From Kistimonas asteriae (GTDB taxonomy: Bacteria > Pseudomonadota > Gammaproteobacteria > Pseudomonadales > Endozoicomonadaceae): 64,000 nt of DNA. The stretch spans positions 1 to 64,000 of the forward strand of contig NZ_JAEVHF010000009.1 of assembly GCF_018263925.1 (NCBI RefSeq), read 5' to 3'. The notes under the pieces are model-generated. The model had not been told where the DNA came from. It was given only the letters and a program-made list of their open reading frames with translations, and made no database searches. The translations under genes were made by a program, and so were the position numbers. Below, in pieces: positions 1 through 8,280 of this stretch (position 1 is the first letter of the stretch; each line of letters begins with the position of its first letter).

Positions 1-2
1 AC

Positions 3-122
3 TGTTATCGATTTAACCGGCGCTTTGATTTGAAGGCGATGGTATCAAGGCTGGGTTACATGGCTGCGCGAACCTGCCCCATGCCAGCAAGGCTTCTCAA
101 GCTGGCTGAGCCACAGTGGTAA
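3..122 (+). mobile_element. 3' end of an IS1595-type (ISXO2-like) transposase gene, cut by the window edge
   Basis: An open frame enters from the left edge and stops with TAA at 120-122. Its 39 residues include YRFNRRFDLKAM, followed by a short tail ending LLKLAEPQW. The YRFNRRFDL stretch is the recognisable C-terminal signature of IS1595/ISXO2-like DDE transposases. Only the last part is visible, so I cannot say whether the element is intact to the left of the window. I see no clear terminal inverted repeat in the following 300 bases. The family call rests on this short motif alone. Confidence 0.6.
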
Positions 123-450
123 TCAGGAAGAGCCATTAACGTTCACTCTTAGGTCGTTACGTGTAACGTTGCATTGAAATTGTGGAAGCAGTCATATGGA
201 CATCATACATTCTATCAATAATCCTGACTCTAAGAATTAAGTCTACTTATACAATACGGTTCAATTAGTTCAAAATCGTGCTCTGCAAGTATGAAACTCA
301 ACAAATCTATAAAAAATATGACCTATTACCAAAAAACTTTTTAGTCATAATAGAAGTCGATCTCTCTAGTAACAATACTTCCAATTACCGTACTTCATGG
401 GGCATAGAACTTATCTTTATCTCTGGATTCAGCGCAAAGTTAATTGAAAT
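123..450. other. Non-coding AT-rich gap
   Basis: This stretch lies between the transposase end and the methyltransferase gene. Short open frames occur on the plus strand, but they have no ribosome binding site or recognisable product. I see no promoter, terminator or repeat that I could defend. Confidence 0.5.
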
Positions 451-1179
451 TTATTTGCGTGCTTCTATATAAAGAGAGCCTGGCTTATACTGGTTTCCAT
501 CACTGTCATTATCCAAACCATATTCATTCCAATTTGGAATCTGGCTTGAATTGTATTTTTGCTCGAAAACTTCTTTATATCCGCAGCATATTAATTTTTC
601 TTTCAAGTTTATTCTATCGTACATCCACTGATGATTTTCACCTCTTCGTCGAGAATCACCAAGAACAATTTTTTCAAGAAATCGTCTTAATGGTTTCTGT
701 TGACTTGTACCAAATGATTCCTTTCTTACTGACTGTTCAATCATTGAAGCAATATAAGAATCGTGTTTTTTATGTTCATCTGGGTTTATTTCACACAAAG
801 CGATATGATCGACATAAGCACTACAGATCTCTTCTAAATTTGGAACTACAATGCGATGTATACCCCCGACCTTAAGGACTCTTTTAACTTCTATTAAGAA
901 CTTTTCTGCAACATCTCTGTCCAGATGTTCAAGCATATGTGAATGGTAAACTACATCAATCGAATCTGAGCTGAATGGTATACCTTTGGCTAGATTATAT
1001 ACCATAATATTGTCTGGGAGTGATCTAAATCTATTTAAACGTTCTCCCCTGAAAAACAGAGGTAAAAATGATGACAACATCTTCTTATTTTTTAGTCGTA
1101 AATAAATTGACCAGTCAATGTTAGTTACACCAATCTTATCGCTAGTTTTTACACCACAGCCTAAATTAAGTATCTTCAT
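451..1179 (-). CDS. Class I SAM-dependent methyltransferase
   Basis: A 242-residue protein of the Methyltransf_11 type. The SAM-binding motif I is LNLGCG at residues 5-10, and the post-motif segment HMLEHL near residue 83 is typical of this fold. It is the most distal gene of the polysaccharide locus, so methylation of a sugar in the glycan is the natural guess, but the substrate cannot be read from the sequence. The ATG at 1179 follows a GGAG four bases upstream. The gene is separated from the rest of the cluster by an ISAs1 relic and faces an IS1595-type transposase end, so it may have been stranded here by insertion events. Its AT-rich composition matches the left part of the cluster. Confidence 0.8.
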   Translation of the reverse strand: MKILNLGCGVKTSDKIGVTNIDWSIYLRLKNKKMLSSFLPLFFRGERLNRFRSLPDNIMVYNLAKGIPFSSDSIDVVYHSHMLEHLDRDVAEKFLIEVKRVLKVGGIHRIVVPNLEEICSAYVDHIALCEINPDEHKKHDSYIASMIEQSVRKESFGTSQQKPLRRFLEKIVLGDSRRRGENHQWMYDRINLKEKLICCGYKEVFEQKYNSSQIPNWNEYGLDNDSDGNQYKPGSLYIEARK

Positions 1180-1295
1180 AGCACTCCATATTTATATATT
1201 TCTAAATGTTGAATATAAGATTAGTGAAGCCTGTAAAAATTTATGAATGAATAATACAATATTTTCATTTTGCACTGATTAGTTCAGTTTAAACT

Positions 1296-1637
1296 TCATA
1301 CAGACGTGTTAGCTATGTCACTTTTACAAAACATAGCATCAATAGTATTCATAGATCCTTTTAGCTCTAATAACTCTAACAATTCAGAGATGGCTGTAAA
1401 CAAATTGCTAATTTCGTCGGTCTTAATCTAGCCAAGAGCAACATCATCGACCACTGCAAAAACGCTTACTATGTGGAAAAACACACATCTGCGACCTTTG
1501 TCGTACAAGCTTCTGGCAGTCTTTCCGTCTATTACAATGACTTCATTATGAATGCCTTGGTGACAGGATTTCGTCCAGTCGAAAAAACTTTTAAACTTCC
1601 TAGGTTTCACGACACTGTCAGTTTTAGCTGAAGTCAA
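1296..1637 (-). pseudogene. Relic of an ISAs1-family transposase, with an internal stop
   Basis: Residues from 1637 downward read SFFDWTKSCHQGIHNEVIVI, then DGKTARSLYD and HIVSVFAVVDDVALG. This matches the catalytic core of ISAs1/H-repeat transposases (EVIAIDGKT, HMVSAFA, LGQ). The frame is broken by TAG at 1430-1428, exactly where the family has Gln in LGQ(V/I)KTDEKSN. Reading through gives [20 protein letters not shown], then [19 protein letters not shown], in the same frame to a TGA at 1298-1296. A single CAG-to-TAG change is the simplest explanation. The N-terminal domain and the rest of the C-terminus are missing. This is a dead insertion sequence within the polysaccharide locus. Confidence 0.8.
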
Positions 1638-1747
1638 TTGTCTACGAAATCATTGGTATCAATACATTCATGATCTTCCTCTGCAGCCTTCTGGCTTGAT
1701 CGCTTATGGAATAATGATACGAATCCAGGCCATTTTAAATTTTGAAC

Positions 1748-2812
1748 CTATGAACATTTTTTAAAGATTACCATATGCCTATTAACTAATAATTTCATCA
1801 AATTAGCTCTTAAATCATCTAACGTTGTTTCATTTGTAACACATAGATCAGAATCTTTTTGCTCTACTTTTTTAAAAACAATCCCACCTCTCTCCATTAC
1901 CTTATGCTTATCTTTAATACCTTGAATGTTGTTTTTGTAAAAGTCCCAACAATAGATAAAGCCTTCTTTTTGCATATTGGTTAATACAGCCTTTAATTTA
2001 TTTTTATCTCCTGCATTAGAAAAATATACATTAACAATAAAACCACACTGCCTTGTAAAGTATGTCCGAATGTAATCATTTACTCGTAAGAATGTTACGA
2101 ATAACATTTTGTATTTAAGAGAATGGATTTTTTTAAAAAAAAATTTAAGCCTTACTCGAAACATCAGCTTTTTAAATAACTTATAGTTTTTATTTTTTAG
2201 CTGCTCAATAGCATTGATCATCTCTTGATCAAAAAATTGTAAAACAATATTTTTAAAATCTTGATTATAATCAGAGTATTTTAAAACTAGCTCCCTGTAT
2301 CTTTCTATCTTATCCTCATATAGCTTGCGATTTTGCAACAACTTATTCACCTGAAACATTCTATAGATATTCTGAATAGATGTATTTATGTGATAAATAT
2401 TATTGTTTTTATTATACTCTCTAGACTCTATCAAATACTCTTGATCCCAAATGGGTAAGCCAAGCAAAATTAAACTATTAAATAAATCTATTTGAATATA
2501 GGTGTTACTCTCAAAATGATATGCTCTAAAAACATTAATATGGAACGTTGATTCTGATGATTTAGACCAATGATCACATTCCGTTAAATAATCCCAACCT
2601 AAGCTCTCACATACAGTTATTAAAATGCTTCTACATTTATCTATTTTTTTACTATCTATAACTAAGTCTATATCATGCGAAAAAAACGGGAACTTTTCAT
2701 AATTGCGTAATATTGCATACTCTACTCCTGAATCATTTAGCAAAGAAAATAATTTCAGTACAAATTTACTTTCGACTGATTTGTGGAGATTGCATTCTAT
2801 AATTTTTACCAT
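1748..2812 (-). CDS. Nucleotidyltransferase-fold protein of unknown role in the polysaccharide locus
   Basis: 354 residues. The N-terminal part (about 28-55) reads VEYAILRNYEKFP followed by SHDIDLVID. This resembles the minimal nucleotidyltransferase core, with a D-x-D metal-binding pair, seen in uncharacterised proteins of glycan loci. The middle section (about 180-245) is rich in Lys, Phe and Tyr. The last 100 residues, including GGIVFKK and a Leu-rich end, form a second region I do not recognise. No signal peptide or membrane segment is evident. The gene begins three bases after the preceding glycosyltransferase stop, so it is in the same operon. A role in transferring a nucleotide or phospho-sugar group to the glycan is a guess from context only. 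Confidence 0.55.
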   Translation of the reverse strand: MVKIIECNLHKSVESKFVLKLFSLLNDSGVEYAILRNYEKFPFFSHDIDLVIDSKKIDKCRSILITVCESLGWDYLTECDHWSKSSESTFHINVFRAYHFESNTYIQIDLFNSLILLGLPIWDQEYLIESREYNKNNNIYHINTSIQNIYRMFQVNKLLQNRKLYEDKIERYRELVLKYSDYNQDFKNIVLQFFDQEMINAIEQLKNKNYKLFKKLMFRVRLKFFFKKIHSLKYKMLFVTFLRVNDYIRTYFTRQCGFIVNVYFSNAGDKNKLKAVLTNMQKEGFIYCWDFYKNNIQGIKDKHKVMERGGIVFKKVEQKDSDLCVTNETTLDDLRANLMKLLVNRHMVIFKKCS

Positions 2813-2815
2813 GCT

Positions 2816-3754
2816 TTATCTTCTAATAACTTGACTATAAATTCTTTTGAAAAAAAACTCTGGCTTGATAAGCATTGATAAAAACAAGTTTGGCATCAAC
2901 CATAAATATTTATTTTCTCCGAAACAGATACCTGCTTTTTTATAGAAAAGCATTGCCCAATCAGTTCTTAGTTTTCTTATTCTATAAAAGATATTTCCCC
3001 AAATAGATTCACAGTACACATCCCATGAAACCTCTTCCGCCCCTTTCCGTCTAAGTCTCATATTATAGTTGATAAAATGTGTTTTTTTTCTTTGTAACAT
3101 TAGTCGTTTTACAGAGTCAGAGCTATCATGCACTCTGTATTTAAATAAGAATTCTGGTATAACTACAACAGCTTTTCCTGCTTCAGCAATTCTGTACCAC
3201 AGATCAAGATCTGCTGCTGGAACAGTGTAAGATCGATAACCACCTGCTTTATAGAATGTGGGCAAATGAATTATAGCCGTAGGATCAATTAAACCTATCG
3301 TCTCGTTAGTACTATTTAGCTTTTTAAATTCTTCTATAGTACGAGCACCAAATGTACTGTTTGCGAGAATTCTACCTTTTTTATTTATTTGCTTCGCCCA
3401 AACACCAATAGCGCCGAGTTCATTGCCATATTTTAATACTGCATCGATTTGTTTCTCAAGACGGGTCGGTTCTGATATATCATCAGCATCCATAAGGGCA
3501 ACCCATTCTGTTGTTACTTGTTCAAATGCAAGCATTCTTCCTTCAACATAGGTATAGGGGAGAGTGTTCGTTATTACTTCTATACGAGAATCCTGGTTTC
3601 GATAATACTCAAGTATCTCAGCAGTTTTATCTGTTGAATTATTATTAACAATAATGAATTTATAATCTCTATATGTCTGATTTAGTATGCTCTCTATAGC
3701 TTCTGATAAATAAGGCTCACCGTTTTTAACGGACATAATGACAGTCAGTAACAT
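2816..3754 (-). CDS. Family 2 glycosyltransferase
   Basis: A 312-residue GT-A protein. It starts MLLTVIMSVKNGEPYL, has the nucleotide-binding VNNNSTDKT segment at about residues 36-44, and has the metal-binding ALMDADD motif near residue 90. It is cytoplasmic or peripheral, with no clear transmembrane helix except a weakly hydrophobic C-terminus. It probably adds one sugar to the undecaprenyl-linked repeat unit. It follows the reductase gene by two bases and precedes the nucleotidyltransferase-fold gene by three, so the genes are tightly coupled. Because it sits next to the CDP-sugar genes it may use that donor, but donor and acceptor cannot be told from sequence. Confidence 0.85.
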   Translation of the reverse strand: MLLTVIMSVKNGEPYLSEAIESILNQTYRDYKFIIVNNNSTDKTAEILEYYRNQDSRIEVITNTLPYTYVEGRMLAFEQVTTEWVALMDADDISEPTRLEKQIDAVLKYGNELGAIGVWAKQINKKGRILANSTFGARTIEEFKKLNSTNETIGLIDPTAIIHLPTFYKAGGYRSYTVPAADLDLWYRIAEAGKAVVVIPEFLFKYRVHDSSDSVKRLMLQRKKTHFINYNMRLRRKGAEEVSWDVYCESIWGNIFYRIRKLRTDWAMLFYKKAGICFGENKYLWLMPNLFLSMLIKPEFFFKRIYSQVIRR

Positions 3755-3756
3755 AG

Positions 3757-4620
3757 TTATATTTCCGAACTCTTCAGTATATTTATATATTTTTCTAGGC
3801 TTTCATTCCAATCGCCCATAATATTTATACCCAGCAAATTGAGTTTTAAGTTTTCAGCAGATTCATTGTATGATACAGGAGCCACCCGCTTGAACATTCC
3901 TTCTGGAGCTGGCTCTACCTGACAGTCTAGGTCAAATAGCGAAATGATTTTTTTAACATACTCGAACCGTGTTACGTTATTAGCAAAATTAACACAGTTG
4001 TAAATACCATGATATGGCCCTTCTATAAGTATATTTATTTGACTTGCTAGATCATCAACATATGTTGGATTGCCAACCTGAGTTGGATCAGAATATATCT
4101 TGCTATTTGATAAAGCTTCTAAATACCTTTTGTAAACGAAATTTTTTTCATTTTCGATACTACCACCAAACAGCCAACCAGTTCTTATTACAAGGAATCT
4201 ATTTAAATGATTGATTACTATTTTTTCAGCTTCAAATTTTGACTTGTGGTGTATTGTCGTCGGTATAGCATTATCAAATTCATTGTACGGATAGTTTGTT
4301 TTTTTTGTTCCATAGATTCCTGTACTTGATATGTAAACGAATAAAACATCATTATTAATGCAATAGTCGACCAGGTTTTGTGTACCTATAATATTGACTA
4401 AATAAGCCTTATCTTCATCAATCTCTGACTGTTCAACATTTGTATATGCAGCAGCATGGATGATAACTTTTGGTTCAATATCTTTGAGTGTGCTGTTTGT
4501 TTTTTCTCTATTAGTAATATCTAATTCTTCACGACCAAAAGCAAAAACCTCATGATTTTTTAATATTTTTGATAGTGAAGAGCCCAGCATGCCGTTTGAA
4601 CCCGTTATTAGTACTCTCAT
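3757..4620 (-). CDS. RmlD-like NAD(P)-dependent sugar-nucleotide 4-reductase
   Basis: An extended short-chain dehydrogenase of about 287 residues. The Rossmann motif is GSNGMLGSS near the N-terminus, and the family segments HAAAYTNVEQSE and STGIYG follow. RmlD-type enzymes reduce the 4-keto group of an activated 6-deoxyhexose. Here it follows rfbF, rfbG and an epimerase-like gene, so the likely substrate is a CDP-4-keto-6-deoxyhexose. The usual catalytic YxxxK is not clear: the corresponding stretch reads IHHKSKFEAE, with His where Tyr is expected and the Lys kept. I prefer the ATG at 4620, two bases after the upstream stop, over a GTG at 4629. Confidence 0.8.
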   Translation of the reverse strand: MRVLITGSNGMLGSSLSKILKNHEVFAFGREELDITNREKTNSTLKDIEPKVIIHAAAYTNVEQSEIDEDKAYLVNIIGTQNLVDYCINNDVLFVYISSTGIYGTKKTNYPYNEFDNAIPTTIHHKSKFEAEKIVINHLNRFLVIRTGWLFGGSIENEKNFVYKRYLEALSNSKIYSDPTQVGNPTYVDDLASQINILIEGPYHGIYNCVNFANNVTRFEYVKKIISLFDLDCQVEPAPEGMFKRVAPVSYNESAENLKLNLLGINIMGDWNESLEKYINILKSSEI

Positions 4621-4622
4621 AG

Positions 4623-5027
4623 CTACCACATATAAGGAATATCATTTAGTTCGCGTGTTTCAGACTCGTGTGGATCATGCTCAATATTGGCTATATTCAG
4701 GATAATGCTATCGCGAGGCGATAGCCCCCTAAATGCAACCCAGATACTTGGCGATACAGTTAACCTAAAGTAATTTTTAGGTGACAATACAATTCTTTCA
4801 AACTCAATGCCATTATACAAAACAAACTCAACTTCACCTATTGGTACTATTAGGTTTAAAGTCATCTCGTTATGTTTTTTCCACCCCTTAATGGCTCCCG
4901 TTTTTATTGAAGAGAAATAAGCTTCACCAAATCCAGCAAAGCCATTATCACTTTTTTTCATCGCATGGTATATATTGCCTTTAGAATGCGTAATTTCTTT
5001 CAGAGGCGTTATTATCAGCCCGTCCAT
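4623..5027 (-). CDS. dTDP-4-dehydrorhamnose 3,5-epimerase-like cupin
   Basis: 134 residues, shorter than a classical RmlC (about 180). It has the RmlC-type jelly-roll sequence GFGEAYFSSIKTGAIKGWKK followed by HNEMTLNLIVPIG. Family members epimerise C3 and/or C5 of 4-keto-6-deoxy sugar nucleotides. The standard RGLHxQ motif is replaced by KGWKKHNEM, a form seen in short RmlC relatives. The gene overlaps the end of rfbG by 13 bases and lies next to a 4-reductase gene. Together they suggest the sequence dehydratase, epimerase, reductase acting on a CDP-linked sugar. Activity on CDP rather than dTDP sugars is inferred from neighbours only. Confidence 0.75.
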   Translation of the reverse strand: MDGLIITPLKEITHSKGNIYHAMKKSDNGFAGFGEAYFSSIKTGAIKGWKKHNEMTLNLIVPIGEVEFVLYNGIEFERIVLSPKNYFRLTVSPSIWVAFRGLSPRDSIILNIANIEHDPHESETRELNDIPYMW

Positions 5028-6115
5028 GACATTTTCTTACCTGTTGCAATTTCATGGTATTTGCAAATTTGCTTCTTAGTAAGATCAAGCATATCGTCTT
5101 TTCCTTGATAAAAAGCAAAGTACCATTCACTAACAAACTTTATGCATTCCTGATAATTCAATGTGGCTTCCCATTTCAAATTAAATAACGCTTTATCACA
5201 ATTCAGCTTCAAAAGACCTGCTTCATGAAATGGTAAATTATCTGTCACAATATAAGCGTCTTCTGGCTTGTTAAAATCCCAATAGCCAGATAAGTCATGA
5301 ATCAGCTCTCTTACCGTATGATTTACTTCAGATCTAGGGCCAAAATTATATTGTTCTCCATCATTTTTAATGTTTTGAGCCAAATTCTGCCCCAATAGCA
5401 GGTAGCCGCTTAATGGTTCGAGTACATGCTGCCAAGGCCTGGTTGCTGCTGGACAACGGATTTCAACATGCTCAGAGCTACTCCAAGCCCTCATACAATC
5501 TGCTACGATCCGGTCAACAGCCCAATCACCACCTCCAATCACATTACCAGCTCGCCCTGTAGCCATGCGTATATGTTCATTCTCTCCACTAAAGAAAGAC
5601 TGCTGATATGCATGAAATATTATTTCAGCAGCACCTTTGGAACCACTATAAATATCCCGGCCACCCATATGATCGGTTTCTTTATATCCCCATACCCACT
5701 CAACGTTTTCGTAGCACTTGTCACTTGTTATTATTACAGCATTACATGGATGATTAAGAGAACGTAAACACTCTAGTAAATTTGCTGTACCAATCACGTT
5801 AGATGAAATTGTCTCTAATGGCTGTTTATAAGAAATTGAGACAATCGGTTGAGCAGCCAAGTGGAATATGTAATCTGGTTGAAAGGCTGTGATAACCTCC
5901 TTCAGATGTTCTAAATTTCGTATATCACATATATTATGATTTATCTTTTTCTCTAAACCAAGCTCTTCAAACATTGATGGCTTCGTAGGTATATCTTTTG
6001 AAATACCACAAACTATGGAACCTAATTCCAGCAACCATGTTGTTAGCCAGCTTCCCTTAAAACCTGTGTGGCCTGTTACAACTACCTTTTTTCCGTTATA
6101 AATATTATCAAACAT
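5015..6115 (-). CDS. rfbG: CDP-glucose 4,6-dehydratase
   Basis: Converts CDP-D-glucose to CDP-4-keto-6-deoxyglucose. It is an extended SDR of 366 residues with the NAD-binding motif GHTGFKGSW close to the N-terminus and the catalytic YSGSK (Y-x-x-x-K). The segment MGGRDIYSGSKGAAEII is characteristic of RfbG/DdhB. I place the start at the ATG at 6115, which overlaps the rfbF stop by one base (TGATG). An upstream in-frame start at 6136 would lengthen the overlap with rfbF and does not match family N-termini. The gene pairs with rfbF, and no RfbH-type 3-dehydratase is present, so a 3,6-dideoxyhexose is not expected. Confidence 0.93.
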   Translation of the reverse strand: MFDNIYNGKKVVVTGHTGFKGSWLTTWLLELGSIVCGISKDIPTKPSMFEELGLEKKINHNICDIRNLEHLKEVITAFQPDYIFHLAAQPIVSISYKQPLETISSNVIGTANLLECLRSLNHPCNAVIITSDKCYENVEWVWGYKETDHMGGRDIYSGSKGAAEIIFHAYQQSFFSGENEHIRMATGRAGNVIGGGDWAVDRIVADCMRAWSSSEHVEIRCPAATRPWQHVLEPLSGYLLLGQNLAQNIKNDGEQYNFGPRSEVNHTVRELIHDLSGYWDFNKPEDAYIVTDNLPFHEAGLLKLNCDKALFNLKWEATLNYQECIKFVSEWYFAFYQGKDDMLDLTKKQICKYHEIATGKKMSWTG

Positions 6116-6894
6116 CACTGTACCCAAACCTTCCATGGAGCCTTACCGTTATCCCACATTTCAGTCAGCTTTATTTTATCCCTAAGCGTATCCATTGGTT
6201 TCCAGAAACCATTGTGTTTATAGGTGTAAATTTGCCCCTCATGTGATAGACGTTTCAAAGGCTCTTGCTCAAATACTGTAGAATCATCATCATTAATATA
6301 ATCGAATACAGATGCTTCACAAACAAAATATCCTGCATTTATCCAGTTGCCATCTCCTTTTGGCTTTTCCATGAAACTCTCCACTTTGTCATCTTCAGTT
6401 GTTATCAATGCTCCGAAGCGGCCTTCTGGTTGCGAGGATGTCATAGTCATTGCCTTACCATGACTTTTATGAAATTTGACTAGTTCTTTAATATTGATAT
6501 CCGAAACGCCATCGCCATAAGTAAGCAGAAAAGGATTATTACCAACTATCTTTTGAGCTTTTTTTATTCTAGCGCCTGTCATAGCATTTAACCCCGTATC
6601 AATGAGCGTCACCTTCCACGCTTCACTTGTGTTCTCTAGTATTTCCATAGAGTTATTTTTTAGATCGATCGTTACATTACTTTGATGTAAGAAATAGTTA
6701 GCAAAATATTCCTTTATAAGATAGCCCTTGTAACCTAAAAGGATTACAAAATCATCATAACCGTGTTCAGAGTAGAGTTTCATTATATGCCATAGAATAG
6801 GCTTACCACCAATTTCCACCATTGGTTTTGGACGAATATCCGTCTCTTCGCTTAATCTTGTACCGTAACCGCCTGCCAACAATAATACTTTCAT
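6115..6894 (-). CDS. rfbF: Glucose-1-phosphate cytidylyltransferase
   Basis: Makes CDP-glucose from CTP and glucose-1-phosphate, the entry step of CDP-deoxysugar synthesis. The 259-residue protein carries the nucleotidyltransferase signature LLAGGYGTRLSEET at residues 4-17, with KPMVEIGGKPILWHIMKLYS immediately after. It also has the RfbF-specific end FWKPMDTLRDK. Length matches the family (about 257). It is followed with a one-base overlap by rfbG. A 114-base gap separates it from wzx upstream; the gap is AT-rich and could hold a promoter, but I see no convincing one. Confidence 0.95.
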   Translation of the reverse strand: MKVLLLAGGYGTRLSEETDIRPKPMVEIGGKPILWHIMKLYSEHGYDDFVILLGYKGYLIKEYFANYFLHQSNVTIDLKNNSMEILENTSEAWKVTLIDTGLNAMTGARIKKAQKIVGNNPFLLTYGDGVSDINIKELVKFHKSHGKAMTMTSSQPEGRFGALITTEDDKVESFMEKPKGDGNWINAGYFVCEASVFDYINDDDSTVFEQEPLKRLSHEGQIYTYKHNGFWKPMDTLRDKIKLTEMWDNGKAPWKVWVQ

Positions 6895-7008
6895 ATTACT
6901 CTCACTTGGAATTTGTTTGATTAGTGTTTATTGAGAATTAGAGCTTATTAATTATATCTACAAATTGAAACGAATAATTGGCGGCAAATTTCAGAATACC
7001 TCATTGAG

Positions 7009-8280
7009 CTATGTATGATTTTTGCCAAGCCTCGCTATATTAATCAATAAGTAGACGCCTAGAACGCAGAATATTATTAATTGAGACAATATACTTCCTA
7101 TAATTACGCCTAGCTCACTATATGAAGTAATAATCGGCTTCGCACTAAGTAAAGAGAAACCCGTAGATATAATATATCCATAAAAAATCACACTGTTTTT
7201 CTCAACAGCTCTTAGCCCTGCTCTTATGGGCAAGGATAAATATGACAGGCAGTACAAAACTCCAAACCAGTTCATCAGGTAGGAATATTCCAAGTACTCT
7301 TCACCATAGACAAGCGTTATAAGTGGCTCTGAGAATAAAACAACAATTATAATAATTAAACCAGTACCAATCCCACCTATACAAACAAGCTTCAGTAGAT
7401 AATTTTTTAATTCTTTTATCCCTTTACGGAGTGCTCGGGTAGCCTGTGACGGAACAAAATTCTCCATGGCCTGAAATAATATGTGTGTTATACCAATAAT
7501 GTTCTGACAAGCTTTTACAGCGCCAACGGCTATAGGGCCTAGTAACACACCCGCGACAACAAAGAAGTAATTACCTGTTGTCCATTGCAATAGTGCCGAA
7601 CCTAGTAGCCATTTAGAAAAATCAAAGTTTTCCTTAAAGTTTAATAGGTGATGAGAGTGAAACAGTTTGATACTATTTCTTATTCTGAACGAAGGTACTA
7701 TTGCGACTAAACTCACAAATGTAATTGCATAAAGCGTATTTGTTATAGTCAGTTTACCAAAGTAATAGAGGAGAAGAAATACAGATATCCTACCAAGATA
7801 GCTGATTGAATCACTTAGAAATGCTTTTGTTGGTTGTGATAATGTAAAAAAGAGTCTTCTAATAAAATCCTGTATTTGAAAAGCAATAAGAACAGAGAAA
7901 ACTGGCACAATATATTCACTGATCTCACTAATACTTTCAAATTGATTTTGAAAAAAAATGCCAATACAAATTATGAGCAGATAAATTATGATCCATAACA
8001 GTTGGATAAATAGCATTGAGCCATAAAACTCTTTTAGCTTGTCACCCTCGTATTTCGGAGATAAACTCATCAATGGCTGTATTATCGTTGCGAGCTGTAG
8101 GCTGTTAAAAAATAAGACAACTAACCATGCAAGCGTGAAAACCCCATAAGATTCAATACCTAAAAGTCGCGCCAAGACAATTCCGGTTAAGAAATTCGCC
8201 CCACTAACTAATGTTTGATCAGCAATTGCCCAACTCACTTGAGAATTTTTCAATATCCGATTTTTTACATATGAAATCAT
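7009..8280 (-). CDS. wzx: Polysaccharide repeat-unit flippase (Wzx type)
   Basis: 423 residues and strongly hydrophobic throughout, with about twelve predicted membrane segments. The N-terminus carries SQVSWAIADQTLVSGANFLT, typical of the MATE/MOP-fold polysaccharide exporters. Wzx proteins move undecaprenyl-diphosphate-linked repeat units across the inner membrane. The location inside a glycan locus with many glycosyltransferases supports this over a drug efflux role. The sequence is AT-rich like its neighbours. Wzx proteins are very divergent, so the assignment rests on topology and context. It is the first gene of the left minus-strand block, upstream of rfbF. Confidence 0.85.
   Translation of the reverse strand: MISYVKNRILKNSQVSWAIADQTLVSGANFLTGIVLARLLGIESYGVFTLAWLVVLFFNSLQLATIIQPLMSLSPKYEGDKLKEFYGSMLFIQLLWIIIYLLIICIGIFFQNQFESISEISEYIVPVFSVLIAFQIQDFIRRLFFTLSQPTKAFLSDSISYLGRISVFLLLYYFGKLTITNTLYAITFVSLVAIVPSFRIRNSIKLFHSHHLLNFKENFDFSKWLLGSALLQWTTGNYFFVVAGVLLGPIAVGAVKACQNIIGITHILFQAMENFVPSQATRALRKGIKELKNYLLKLVCIGGIGTGLIIIIVVLFSEPLITLVYGEEYLEYSYLMNWFGVLYCLSYLSLPIRAGLRAVEKNSVIFYGYIISTGFSLLSAKPIITSYSELGVIIGSILSQLIIFCVLGVYLLINIARLGKNHT

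Noticed and set aside
278..472. Short open frame left of the methyltransferase gene
   Set aside because: It has no ribosome binding site or similarity, lies in AT-rich non-coding sequence and runs into the opposite-strand methyltransferase gene.
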